Below the pieces are notes generated by a model. The model saw only the letters and a list, made by a program, of their open reading frames with translations. It searched no databases and was not told where the DNA came from. Source: Ruminococcus sp. UBA6407 (GTDB lineage Bacteria > Bacillota > Clostridia > Oscillospirales > Ruminococcaceae). Taken from it: 11,448 bases of DNA. Shown in pieces: positions 1 through 6,010 of the stretch (positions are counted from its first letter, which is position 1; every line of letters starts with the position of its first letter). The stretch spans positions 1-11,448 of the forward strand of contig DJPR01000006.1 of NCBI GenBank assembly GCA_002438605.1, written 5' to 3'. The position numbers and the translations under genes are program-made.

Positions 1-71
1 TAGCTTGTGAAGACAGGTTCTCACTCCTCGCTCAGGCAAAGACTGAACGCCGTATGATCAAGCTGAAATGA
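1..71 (+). pseudogene. IS3-type transposase scrap (OrfA tail / OrfB start), cut by window edge
   Basis: Two overlapping frames run in from the left edge. Frame 2 reads LTPRSGKD then stops at bases 44-46. Frame 3 reads on through AQAKTERRMIKLK and stops at 69-71. Bases 21-49 match the minus-strand transposase remnant at 4268-4296 at 25 of 29 positions, and both encode TPRS(G/D)KD, which resembles the end of an IS3 OrfA following its leucine zipper. An out-of-phase downstream frame is also the usual OrfA/OrfB layout of IS3 elements. Only about 20 codons of the second frame survive, so it cannot be a working transposase. With so little sequence, it could instead be the end of an unrelated gene. 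Confidence 0.4.
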
Positions 72-184
72 ACCTTTTGTAAATTTTCCCTTTTTACTTG
101 TCCACTTTATTGACTATAGTCCACTATTCTTTTTTGGATATCGTGAAATACAAAAAATTATTCAATCAAATCAATATAATAGTG
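72..184. other. AT-rich non-coding stretch, possible IS end
   Basis: No open frame or RNA gene is visible. The 7-mer GTCCACT occurs twice, at 100-106 and 119-125. Such a repeat next to a transposase scrap could be part of an insertion-sequence end, but no partner end lies in the window to test this. Confidence 0.2.
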
Positions 185-213
185 TAGACAAACTCACAAT
201 TATATGATATAAT
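185..213 (+). promoter_or_regulatory. Near-consensus sigma-A promoter
   Basis: The -35 box TAGACA (185-190) and the -10 box TATAAT (208-213) are exactly 17 bases apart, and a TG sits one base upstream of the -10, which gives an extended -10. Transcription would start near 220 and run about 270 bases before the yerC-type start codon. The sequence match is strong for an AT-rich region, but activity is inferred. Confidence 0.55.
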
Positions 214-307
214 ATCTATAAAAGTTTATCCAATATTTTACTGATATCTGAAATTACTGCAAAATTAATTATGCAGTTCAACTTCGCACAAAAGTTTTAA
301 AATATGC

Positions 308-336
308 TTTACTTTTACATTTTATTGTGCTAAAAT
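308..336 (+). promoter_or_regulatory. Candidate promoter for the yerC-type gene
   Basis: TTTACT (308-313) and TAAAAT (331-336) are 17 bases apart, with an extended -10 TG at 328-329. This is the nearer of two plausible promoters for the gene at 491 and would leave a leader of about 150 bases. AT-rich DNA yields chance matches, so confidence is modest. Confidence 0.35.
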
Positions 337-350
337 ATAGAAGTGATGTT

Positions 351-450
351 TAACTGCAATACTACACAAATATTTTTATATAATTTGTTTGGTTTTGTTT
401 TAAGATAATGCTGCATTTTACGTTATGCCTGTTCTGCGGTACTGTCTTAA
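351..450 (+). repeat. Degenerate short intergenic repeat (third family member)
   Basis: The right end at 432-450 (TTCTGCGGTACTGTCTTAA) matches both the right end of the repeat at 804-983 and the inverted form of its left end, each at 16 of 19 positions. A weaker left end at 351-369 contains GCAATAC and CACAA and matches the 804-822 end at 14 of 19. The interior does not obviously match the longer copy, so this is either a short, decayed relative or only shares the ends. It finishes 40 bases before the yerC-type start codon. Confidence 0.45.
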
Positions 451-490
451 CATTTTACTATATAAAATACTTTAGAATGGAGTATATATC

Positions 491-790
491 ATGATCGATA
501 AAATAAAATCAGAAAATATGGATACGCTTTTTGAAGCAATTTTATGTCTTAATGATGTCGATGAATGTTATAAATTTTTTGACGATTTATGTACGGGAAT
601 TGAGCTTAAAGCTCTTTCTCAGCGTTTGCAGGTTGCAAAGCTTCTGACGGAACACAGAGTCTACAACCAGATTGTAACCGAAACAGGTGCAAGCACTGCA
701 ACGATAAGCAGAGTAAATCGTTCCTTAAAAGACGGAAATGACGGTTATGCTGTCATTTTTGACCGCCTTAAAAGTAAAAATCTTCTTTAA
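491..790 (+). CDS. yerC: TrpR-like protein, YerC/YecD family
   Basis: This is a 99-residue protein matching the usual length of the YerC/YecD family, Firmicute relatives of the E. coli TrpR repressor. The helical N-terminal half includes CLNDVDECYKFFDDLCT (19-35), then the conserved ELKALSQRLQVAKLL (38-52). A helix-turn-helix follows at about 57-79 (VYNQIVTETGASTATISRVN), where GAS-TATISRV is the recognition-helix signature. The start is supported by GGAG at 479-482, eight bases before ATG. It is therefore a probable small dimeric DNA-binding regulator. TrpR senses tryptophan, but the ligand and targets of this branch are not known to me, and I saw no trp-operator-like palindrome nearby. It stands alone on the plus strand, apart from the minus-strand aro genes. 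Confidence 0.88.
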   Translation: MIDKIKSENMDTLFEAILCLNDVDECYKFFDDLCTGIELKALSQRLQVAKLLTEHRVYNQIVTETGASTATISRVNRSLKDGNDGYAVIFDRLKSKNLL

Positions 791-803
791 GTCAAATCAA
801 ATT

Positions 804-983
804 TTAAGGCAATACCGCACAAAACTTGTGCGGCAGAAACGCAGATATATTTTTCGTCAGATTGCATAGAATTTTTGAAAGCATACTGTCGTATGGTGAG
901 AAAATTATTTGTAATATGACGGAGAATTTGCAAGTTTATGAAGTGCAAAGTCCTTTGACGTGCTTTATGCGATATTGTCTTAA
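804..983 (+). repeat. MITE-like repeat with 19-base inverted ends
   Basis: The left end TTAAGGCAATACCGCACAA (804-822) and the inverted right end (965-983) agree at 16 of 19 positions, all differences being transitions. The 180-base unit lies in the gap between yerC and the cellulase gene. Bases 946-984 recur in inverted orientation at the right edge of the window (11410-11448, 34 of 39 identical), so it is a dispersed genomic repeat. The interior holds a small hairpin CATAC-TGTC-GTATG. Short open frames on both strands read through it (787-1014 minus, 826-1107 plus), but they have no convincing start or family and I treat them as spurious. No transposase is encoded, so movement would need one acting in trans. 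Confidence 0.7.
815..833 (+). repeat. Perfect hairpin in the left end of the repeat
   Basis: CCGCACAA pairs perfectly with TTGTGCGG around a three-base AAC loop (8-bp stem). It lies 25 bases after the yerC-type stop codon and overlaps the repeat's left end. No run of T follows, so it is a poor intrinsic terminator in the forward direction, although it might protect or pause the upstream transcript. Confidence 0.6.
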
Positions 984-1003
984 GTATGTAATGCCGGTAA
1001 AAC
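975..1003 (+). promoter_or_regulatory. Weak candidate promoter for the cellulase gene
   Basis: TTGTCT (975-980), inside the repeat's right end, and TAAAAC (998-1003) are 17 bases apart; each box matches the consensus at 4 of 6. If real, the repeat supplies the -35 box of the GH9 gene. The equivalent position beside the repeat copy at the right window edge has no matching -10, so the idea is tentative. Confidence 0.2.
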
Positions 1004-1046
1004 TGAAAATTCATTGTATGTTATTAAAGACGTATGCCTTAAAAAC

Positions 1047-1067
1047 ACTGCACAATCCTTGTGCAGT
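1047..1067 (+). repeat. Second, related hairpin ahead of the cellulase gene
   Basis: ACTGCACAA pairs with TTGTGCAGT around a TCC loop (9-bp perfect stem), 29 bases before the cellulase start codon. It closely resembles the hairpin at 815-833. Read in reverse, 1059-1078 matches the left end of the repeat at 802-822 with one base deleted, so 802-833 and 1047-1078 form a larger inverted pair of about 277 bases. It may be a second repeat end or a leader structure. Confidence 0.55.
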
Positions 1068-1096
1068 ATTGATTAAAAGTTGGGAGAGGATATCTT

Positions 1097-3781
1097 ATGA
1101 AGATTAAGGCGAAAAGATTATTAAAGTCTGTTCTTGCAGTTATTTCATGTGGTACAATAGCTGCATCATCGTCCGTACTCAATATCAATGCTTATGTGCT
1201 TGATACTGAAAATCCAAACAATTATGATAACTTTGCACAAGCTCTTCAATTGGCATTGTGTTTTTATGACGCAAACAAATGCGGTGATGAGGTTGCTGAT
1301 GACGGCTACTATTCATGGCGTGGAAACTGTCATGTAAAAGATGCCAACATTCCTCTTGTACATATGGAAACAGGCGGTAGCTCAGGCAAAGCAAGCGAGG
1401 ACAGCGGTAAAGGTGACGGCGGTGCAAGTGCAGCCGAAGGTCTTTATGTCGGCACAAATATGAGTGACGAGTTTATAAAGGAAAATATTGAATATCTTGA
1501 CCCCGATGGTGACGGCTGTGTTAATCTTACAGGCGGCTGGCACGATGCGGGTGACCACGTTAAATTCGGACTTCCCGGAAGTTACTCTGCTTCTACTGTA
1601 GGTTGGGGATATTATGAATTTCGTGATTCATACATTGAAACAGGCTTGCAGGAACACGTTGAAGATGAACTGAGATGGATAAACGATTACTTCTTAAAGG
1701 CAACTTTCCTCGATGAAAATGATAAGGTTGTTGCTTATTGCTATCAGGTTGGTGAAGGAAATAACGACCATAACTATTGGTGTGCCCCTGAGCTTCAGGT
1801 TGACGGCACTTTCGTTGCTTCTTCCTCATGCGCTGTAAAAAGACCTGCATATTTTGCTACCACTGAAACTCCTGCCTCAGACCAATGTGCCGGAGCTTCT
1901 GCATCACTTGCCATAAATTATCTGAACTTTAAAGACACTGACCCTGAATATGCAGAAGAATGCCTTAAATATGCACTTGCTCTTTATGATTTTGCCGTTG
2001 AAACTCATGCAGACCTCGGCGATAAATCACTTACAGTAACATCACTCGGTTATGACGGTGGTTTCTATACCTCAAGCTATGACTATGATGAGCTTGCATG
2101 GGCGGCTGTATGGCTCTACTACTGTACAGAAAATTATGATTACATCGATGATATTATTTCTGTTGATGAAACAGTAACCGGAGAAATGGGTGCTCATCCG
2201 TATACAGGCTATATGCGAAGAATTATTTCCGATACAGGTAACTGCTGGCAGAATATCTGGGTTCACTGCTGGGATACAATCTGGGGCGGTGTATTTGCAA
2301 AACTCGCTCCTATCACAAATATCTCAAGAGACTGGTACATATTCAGATGGAACCTCGAATACTGGTCAGGCATGACTCCTGCTGACGCTGCTGAAGCTGA
2401 ATTTGATGTGCCTGTAACTGCTCATAAATATTTTGGTCAGGATGATATAATCTGGAATACAAAGATAACTGCTAAGGAAATTGCAGACCTTCCTGAAACC
2501 GACGGTGCATGGCTCGCAAAAACTCCTGCAGGTTTTGCAATGCTTAACGATTACGGCAGTGCAAGATATAATACAGCAGCAGGTATGTGTGCGATGGTAT
2601 ACGCTAAGGAAACAGGTGATATGACTTTTGCTGAATGGGCTAAGGACCAAATGGAATATATACTCGGTGATAATCCGATGGGATATGCTTATGAAGTAGG
2701 ATACGACAACAACTATGCCACATTCCCTCATCACAGAGCTGCTCACTGCAGTCCGACACAGGCTATGGATAACCCTGAAACTTATCAGGTTCATACACTT
2801 TACGGTGCTCTTGTAGGCGGTCCTGATGCTAAGGACTATCACCACGATGAAACAAAAGACTACATCTATAACGAAGTTACTGATGACTATAATGCTGCTT
2901 TTACAGGTGCTCTTGCAGGTCTTTACCATTATTACGGTGCTGAGGGCAAGGAGCTTGCTGATAAAAACTATATCATTGAAGACTTCAATATGTCTGAAAA
3001 TAAGCCGGGGGCAAAGGACGATTCTCTCGGTATCTATGTTACAGCAGGTAAAGCACAGGAAACAGATGCAGGTCTTCAGGTTAAACTTGTTATCCACAAC
3101 GAAACTACAAATCCTCCGAAATTTGAAAGCGATATGAGAGTAAGATATTATTTCAATATCTCTGAACAGCTTGAAGCTGGTGAGGACATAAGCTTTATCG
3201 AAACAAGAATTGACTATGACCAGGAAAAAAGCTTTACGGACGGTAAAAATGAAGCTCATATTTCTGAACCTGTCAAATATGATGACAATGGCACATACTA
3301 TATTGAAATTTCATGGATTAACTGCGATTTCTATGGAAGCCGTGTATATCAGTTTGGTCTGTTAAATAAAATGAATCCTGAAACATTTGATACTGTATGG
3401 GATTCAACAAACGACTACAGCTATTCTGACCTTATTTCATTTGAAGATGATAACGATGCTGCGGCATTGACTGATAAGGTTACTGCTTACGTTGATGGCG
3501 AACTTATTTGGGGTGTTGAGCCTGATGGCACCACTCCTAAGACAACAGATAATACAGAGGATAAAACACTTTACGGTGATGCGAACTGTGACGGTAATGT
3601 TGATATATCAGATGCTGTATTAATAAAATGTTTTCTTATAAATTCTAAGAAATACTCCCTTTCTGCTCAAGGTAAAAAGAATGCTGACGTTCAGGGCAAT
3701 GTCAATGGTATAAACGCCCAGGACGCTGTTGCAATTCAAAAGTATATTCTTAAGCAAATCAAGGCACTTCCCGTAAAATAA
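1097..3781 (+). CDS. Secreted GH9 endoglucanase with CBM3c and dockerin
   Basis: This 894-residue cellulase acts outside the cell and probably docks on a cellulosome scaffoldin. A signal peptide (about 1-32: basic start, hydrophobic 11-28, likely cut after NINA) precedes a GH9 module (about 38-620). Its catalytic aspartates lie in GGWHDAGDHVKFG (DAGD at 150-153), the conserved histidine motif is FPHHRAAH (543-550), and the proton donor is Glu593 in YNEVTDDYNAAFTGALAGL. A family 3c carbohydrate-binding module (about 630-805) includes MRVRYYFNISE and NDYSYSDL, as in theme-B processive GH9 enzymes. A Thr/Asp-rich linker (809-824) leads to a dockerin (825-890). Dockerin loop one (GDANCDGNVDISD) is typical; loop two (ADVQGNVNGINAQD) has an extra residue. 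A Gly/Ser-rich insert lies at about 92-115. GGGAGAGG upstream supports the start. VISC at 15-18 mimics a lipobox, but lipidation seems unlikely. Confidence 0.94.
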   Translation: MKIKAKRLLKSVLAVISCGTIAASSSVLNINAYVLDTENPNNYDNFAQALQLALCFYDANKCGDEVADDGYYSWRGNCHVKDANIPLVHMETGGSSGKASEDSGKGDGGASAAEGLYVGTNMSDEFIKENIEYLDPDGDGCVNLTGGWHDAGDHVKFGLPGSYSASTVGWGYYEFRDSYIETGLQEHVEDELRWINDYFLKATFLDENDKVVAYCYQVGEGNNDHNYWCAPELQVDGTFVASSSCAVKRPAYFATTETPASDQCAGASASLAINYLNFKDTDPEYAEECLKYALALYDFAVETHADLGDKSLTVTSLGYDGGFYTSSYDYDELAWAAVWLYYCTENYDYIDDIISVDETVTGEMGAHPYTGYMRRIISDTGNCWQNIWVHCWDTIWGGVFAKLAPITNISRDWYIFRWNLEYWSGMTPADAAEAEFDVPVTAHKYFGQDDIIWNTKITAKEIADLPETDGAWLAKTPAGFAMLNDYGSARYNTAAGMCAMVYAKETGDMTFAEWAKDQMEYILGDNPMGYAYEVGYDNNYATFPHHRAAHCSPTQAMDNPETYQVHTLYGALVGGPDAKDYHHDETKDYIYNEVTDDYNAAFTGALAGLYHYYGAEGKELADKNYIIEDFNMSENKPGAKDDSLGIYVTAGKAQETDAGLQVKLVIHNETTNPPKFESDMRVRYYFNISEQLEAGEDISFIETRIDYDQEKSFTDGKNEAHISEPVKYDDNGTYYIEISWINCDFYGSRVYQFGLLNKMNPETFDTVWDSTNDYSYSDLISFEDDNDAAALTDKVTAYVDGELIWGVEPDGTTPKTTDNTEDKTLYGDANCDGNVDISDAVLIKCFLINSKKYSLSAQGKKNADVQGNVNGINAQDAVAIQKYILKQIKALPVK

Positions 3782-3788
3782 TTTATGT

Positions 3789-3832
3789 AAACTCCGAGAA
3801 GAACAATTTTCTTTTCGGAGTTTCTTATTTTT
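3789..3832 (+). terminator. Intrinsic terminator of the cellulase gene
   Basis: A 13-bp stem, AAACTCCGAGAAG (3789-3801) with CTTTTCGGAGTTT (3811-3823), has one G-T pair and a nine-base loop, and is followed by a T-rich tract. It starts 8 bases after the stop codon. Its position fits Rho-independent termination of a single-gene transcript. Confidence 0.85.
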
Positions 3833-3906
3833 ATAGTTAACCAACTTGAAAACAGAAAAAGAGCGAAAAATAGAAAAAGACACTTTGTTTATAGCATTTC
3901 CACAAA

Positions 3907-4273
3907 TTACTGCATATATCCACAAGAGTAAAACCACCCGATGCAGTCTGATACGCTGATTGTTTTCAGTGCATCATTGATAGCGTCAGATAATTTATCA
4001 ACTGCACGAACTTTCTGTTTTCTAAGAAATGCATTCATCTTTGACCACATCTTTTCAATCGGATTTAAATCAGGACTATATGATGGCAAAAGTTTATATG
4101 AAATGTTTTCATCATCAAGTAACTGTGTTACCATTTTTGTATGATGAGAACGCATATTATCCATAATCACAATATCATCTTTTTTTAAGATTTGGAATTA
4201 AAATATCTTTTATATAATCATAAAATCTTTTTGATGTTGTTCCGCCTTGATAAGTGGTATGTACAGTCGTTCC
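3907..4273 (-). pseudogene. IS630-family transposase, C-terminal remnant
   Basis: The minus strand encodes the second half of an IS630-type DDE transposase. The conserved DDIVIMDNMRSHH carries the second catalytic Asp, and YSPDLNPIEKMWSKM carries the final Glu. The final open frame (3907 to about 4176) lacks a ribosome site, and its internal ATG at 4170 falls inside the IVIMDN motif, so it is not a real start. The preceding stretch (TTYQGGTTSKRFYDYIKDIL, then IPNLKK) is in another frame. The shift lies in a run of seven A where six would keep the frame. The N-terminal DNA-binding part and first catalytic Asp are missing. At about 4274 the family resemblance switches to IS3 OrfA. It cannot move by itself. 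Confidence 0.8.
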
Positions 4274-4400
4274 ATCTTTGTCTGAGCGAGGCGTGAATAT
4301 CGCAATGGCTTTTTTAATATCAAATTTTCCTCCTCAAGTTGAGCATTACGCTTTTTAAGTTCCTTTATCTGCCTGGCTGTAAGCGCCGTAAGGCTGCTGT
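4274..4400 (-). pseudogene. IS3-type OrfA tail fused to the IS630 remnant
   Basis: Reading the minus strand, TARQIKELKKRNAQLEEENL is a leucine-zipper coiled coil like the end of IS3 OrfA, followed by ILKK and then AIAIFTPRSDKD in the -1 frame. The frame change falls on A-AAA-AAG in correct phase. That is the classic IS3 programmed frameshift heptamer, although here it could be simple decay. The open frame extends upstream to 4518, but that start lies inside the operon terminator and the upstream residues do not look like a transposase helix-turn-helix. Bases 4268-4296 match the scrap at 21-49 of this window. The join to IS630 sequence marks an old insertion or recombination. Confidence 0.6.
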
Positions 4401-4486
4401 CATCGCAGAGCACACGGTCACAACGCTTTGCCCGCATTCTGAACGTTAATTGAAAGTATAGTCTGTATGCTTCAGCATTGAATTTA

Positions 4487-4529
4487 CTGCAAAATAAAAG
4501 GCACTGATAAACAATCACATCAGTGCCTT
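4487..4529 (-). terminator. Intrinsic terminator of the dnaD-aro operon
   Basis: A perfect 11-bp stem (4498-4508 with 4519-4529, AAGGCACTGAT and its complement) has a ten-base loop. On the minus strand it is followed by TTTTATTTTGC. It begins 6 bases after the stop codon of the SGNH-like gene and closes the seven-gene run. No comparable structure lies between those genes. Confidence 0.88.
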
Positions 4530-4535
4530 AATCAT

Positions 4536-5381
4536 TTATTCAGCTGTATGAGTTAATATATAGTCACACAACACATCGTAAGCAGGAGAGTTTATTCCTC
4601 CTGATTTCTCTGAATAATAGTTTTCATCTAGACTGCCTGCATTTGACTTCAAAATAGTGTTTGTATCTATGCAGTAAATGCCGCAGCTGTTTGCAAGTGC
4701 AAGGAGCTTTGAATTATACGAATTAATCATATCATTTGTTAAAGTTTCGCTATCCGTATATATTGGCGGAAGCTGCATAAGGTAAATTGAAGCATCCGGC
4801 AGAGAACCTATAACATTACCAACAAATGTACTTACACTGCTTATCATGCTGTCCACCGAGCTTGTACCCAAGTCGCTGCCAAGCATAACATAAATATCGG
4901 AAGGCTGTTTGACTTTCAAAATCTCAAAAGCAGTAATAGTACCGTTTGAGCTCTTGATTTTTTCAGTATTTACATTTGATGCATTCAAGACATCATTTCC
5001 GATAACAGTTTTTATTCTGCCGTTTGAGGCTGTACTAAACAGGGTCGAATCTGCAACAAGCACACATTCTTTAAGATAAGCCTCATCCTTTGCATCACTT
5101 TCGGGTACAGGATTGCTTACGCCTGTAGTTGATGAGCTTTCTTCAGAGCTTTCAGAACCTGCAGCAGATTCATCCTCTGAAATATTTTGTGATTTTTCAA
5201 CTGTCGATTTACCTTTATTCTCTTGTTTTTCAAAGAAATTATCATCCATATTTGCAGAAAACATATACAAAGCAAAGCAAGCCGAAAATGAAAGCACAAA
5301 AATCAGGATGAGTATTCCAAAGTGAAACCTTAACTTCGGTTTAGAATATTTCCTGTCTGAAATTTTACGTTTATTAGCCAT
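4536..5381 (-). CDS. Membrane-anchored, degenerate SGNH/GDSL-like protein
   Basis: This 281-residue protein has a basic cytosolic start, one membrane segment (about 20-42), a Ser/Glu-rich linker (60-95) and an extracellular domain resembling SGNH hydrolases. The pattern VLVADSTLFS (107-116, candidate nucleophile Ser112), YVMLGSD (164-170) in place of the usual LGTND, and LMQLPPI (201-207) follows SGNH blocks I, III and the central strand. The expected C-terminal DxxH is altered: LDENYYSEKSGGINSPAYDV keeps Asp252 but has no histidine. The protein may therefore be inactive, use another base, or bind a cell-wall ligand. FSAC at 32-35 is a weak lipobox, but hydrophobicity continues past it. GGAGG (5387-5391), five bases before ATG 5381, decides this start over a TTG at 5393. 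It is the last gene of the operon. Confidence 0.68.
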   Translation of the reverse strand: MANKRKISDRKYSKPKLRFHFGILILIFVLSFSACFALYMFSANMDDNFFEKQENKGKSTVEKSQNISEDESAAGSESSEESSSTTGVSNPVPESDAKDEAYLKECVLVADSTLFSTASNGRIKTVIGNDVLNASNVNTEKIKSSNGTITAFEILKVKQPSDIYVMLGSDLGTSSVDSMISSVSTFVGNVIGSLPDASIYLMQLPPIYTDSETLTNDMINSYNSKLLALANSCGIYCIDTNTILKSNAGSLDENYYSEKSGGINSPAYDVLCDYILTHTAE

Positions 5382-5401
5382 AAAAGCCTCCAATAAGATA
5401 A

Positions 5402-5998
5402 TTACACATCAGTTAAATCGTATTCCTCCTCCTGATTTTCCAGAGCAAGCTCAATAATTTTACCGTAAAAGCCTGCAGGATTTTTCATAATTCCCTCTCC
5501 AAGCAGCTTTGCCTGTGTATAATCGGGAGCAAAAAGCTTAATATCCATAAGGTCAGCCTTTCTGTCAAGACAGCGGACTCTTGTATAATAACCACCCTCA
5601 TCGAGCTTTATATACTCTATTTTAACTTCCTTTTCCTTTTCAAGTCTTGCAAAATACTTCATTGCAGACAGAACAAGCTTATCTCTATGCGACTTTGATA
5701 CATACGATTTTAAATTTTCAGCACATTCTCTGCCTTTTTGCGTTAAATTATAACAGTCTGTATCATTTTCGTTTTTGTCAAGGCAAAGTAAACTGTTTTT
5801 CAGGAGATAATCAATGGAGTCCTGATAAAAAAAATAGTTGACTATACTGCTGCTTACAGCAATTTCATAAAGTTGTTCCACCTCTACAGGTTTATTGATT
5901 TTATAAAGGAGATAGCAGATAAGAATATTAAGTGTATAAACGTCCTTAATGTCAGTATCTGCCATTTCGGATATTTTATAGATGTTTTCATCCTGCAT
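5402..5998 (-). CDS. DUF4364 family protein
   Basis: This protein of about 198 residues fits DUF4364, a Clostridia family of unknown function with a predicted winged-helix N-terminal half. Family features seen are YTLNILICYLLYKINKPVEV, then SSSIVNYFFYQDSIDYLLKN (helices and a recognition-helix-like segment), a YNLTQKGRECAENLKS wing/tail and a beta-rich C-terminal part ending in an acidic tail (ENQEEEYDLTDV). It is probably a cytosolic DNA-binding or regulatory protein, but that is inferred from fold only. The ATG at 5998, with GGTGA six bases upstream, seems the better start. An in-frame ATG at 6010 directly abuts the aroC stop and would add four residues (MVIA). It lies 20 bases upstream of the SGNH-like gene. 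Confidence 0.75.
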   Translation of the reverse strand: MQDENIYKISEMADTDIKDVYTLNILICYLLYKINKPVEVEQLYEIAVSSSIVNYFFYQDSIDYLLKNSLLCLDKNENDTDCYNLTQKGRECAENLKSYVSKSHRDKLVLSAMKYFARLEKEKEVKIEYIKLDEGGYYTRVRCLDRKADLMDIKLFAPDYTQAKLLGEGIMKNPAGFYGKIIELALENQEEEYDLTDV

Positions 5999-6010
5999 AG
6001 CAATCACCAT

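Noticed and set aside
787..1107. Two small open frames (75 codons minus, 93 codons plus) in the gap before the cellulase
   Set aside because: Both run through the dispersed repeat, one overlaps the cellulase start, and neither has a convincing ribosome site or family. Such frames would appear at every repeat copy.
2366..3259. A 297-codon open frame on the minus strand inside the cellulase gene
   Set aside because: It is antisense to a clearly functional GH9-CBM3c gene, has no ribosome site or recognisable domain, and its Ile/Cys/Ser-rich composition is what the reverse of this coding sequence would give.
4210..4518. A complete 102-residue protein on the minus strand
   Set aside because: Its start lies in the operon terminator, its middle is an OrfA-like tail, and its end is the wrong frame of the IS630 remnant; it is a pseudogene frame.
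5382..5393. A TTG start four codons upstream for the SGNH-like protein
   Set aside because: That TTG overlaps the GGAGG ribosome site which is correctly spaced from ATG 5381.
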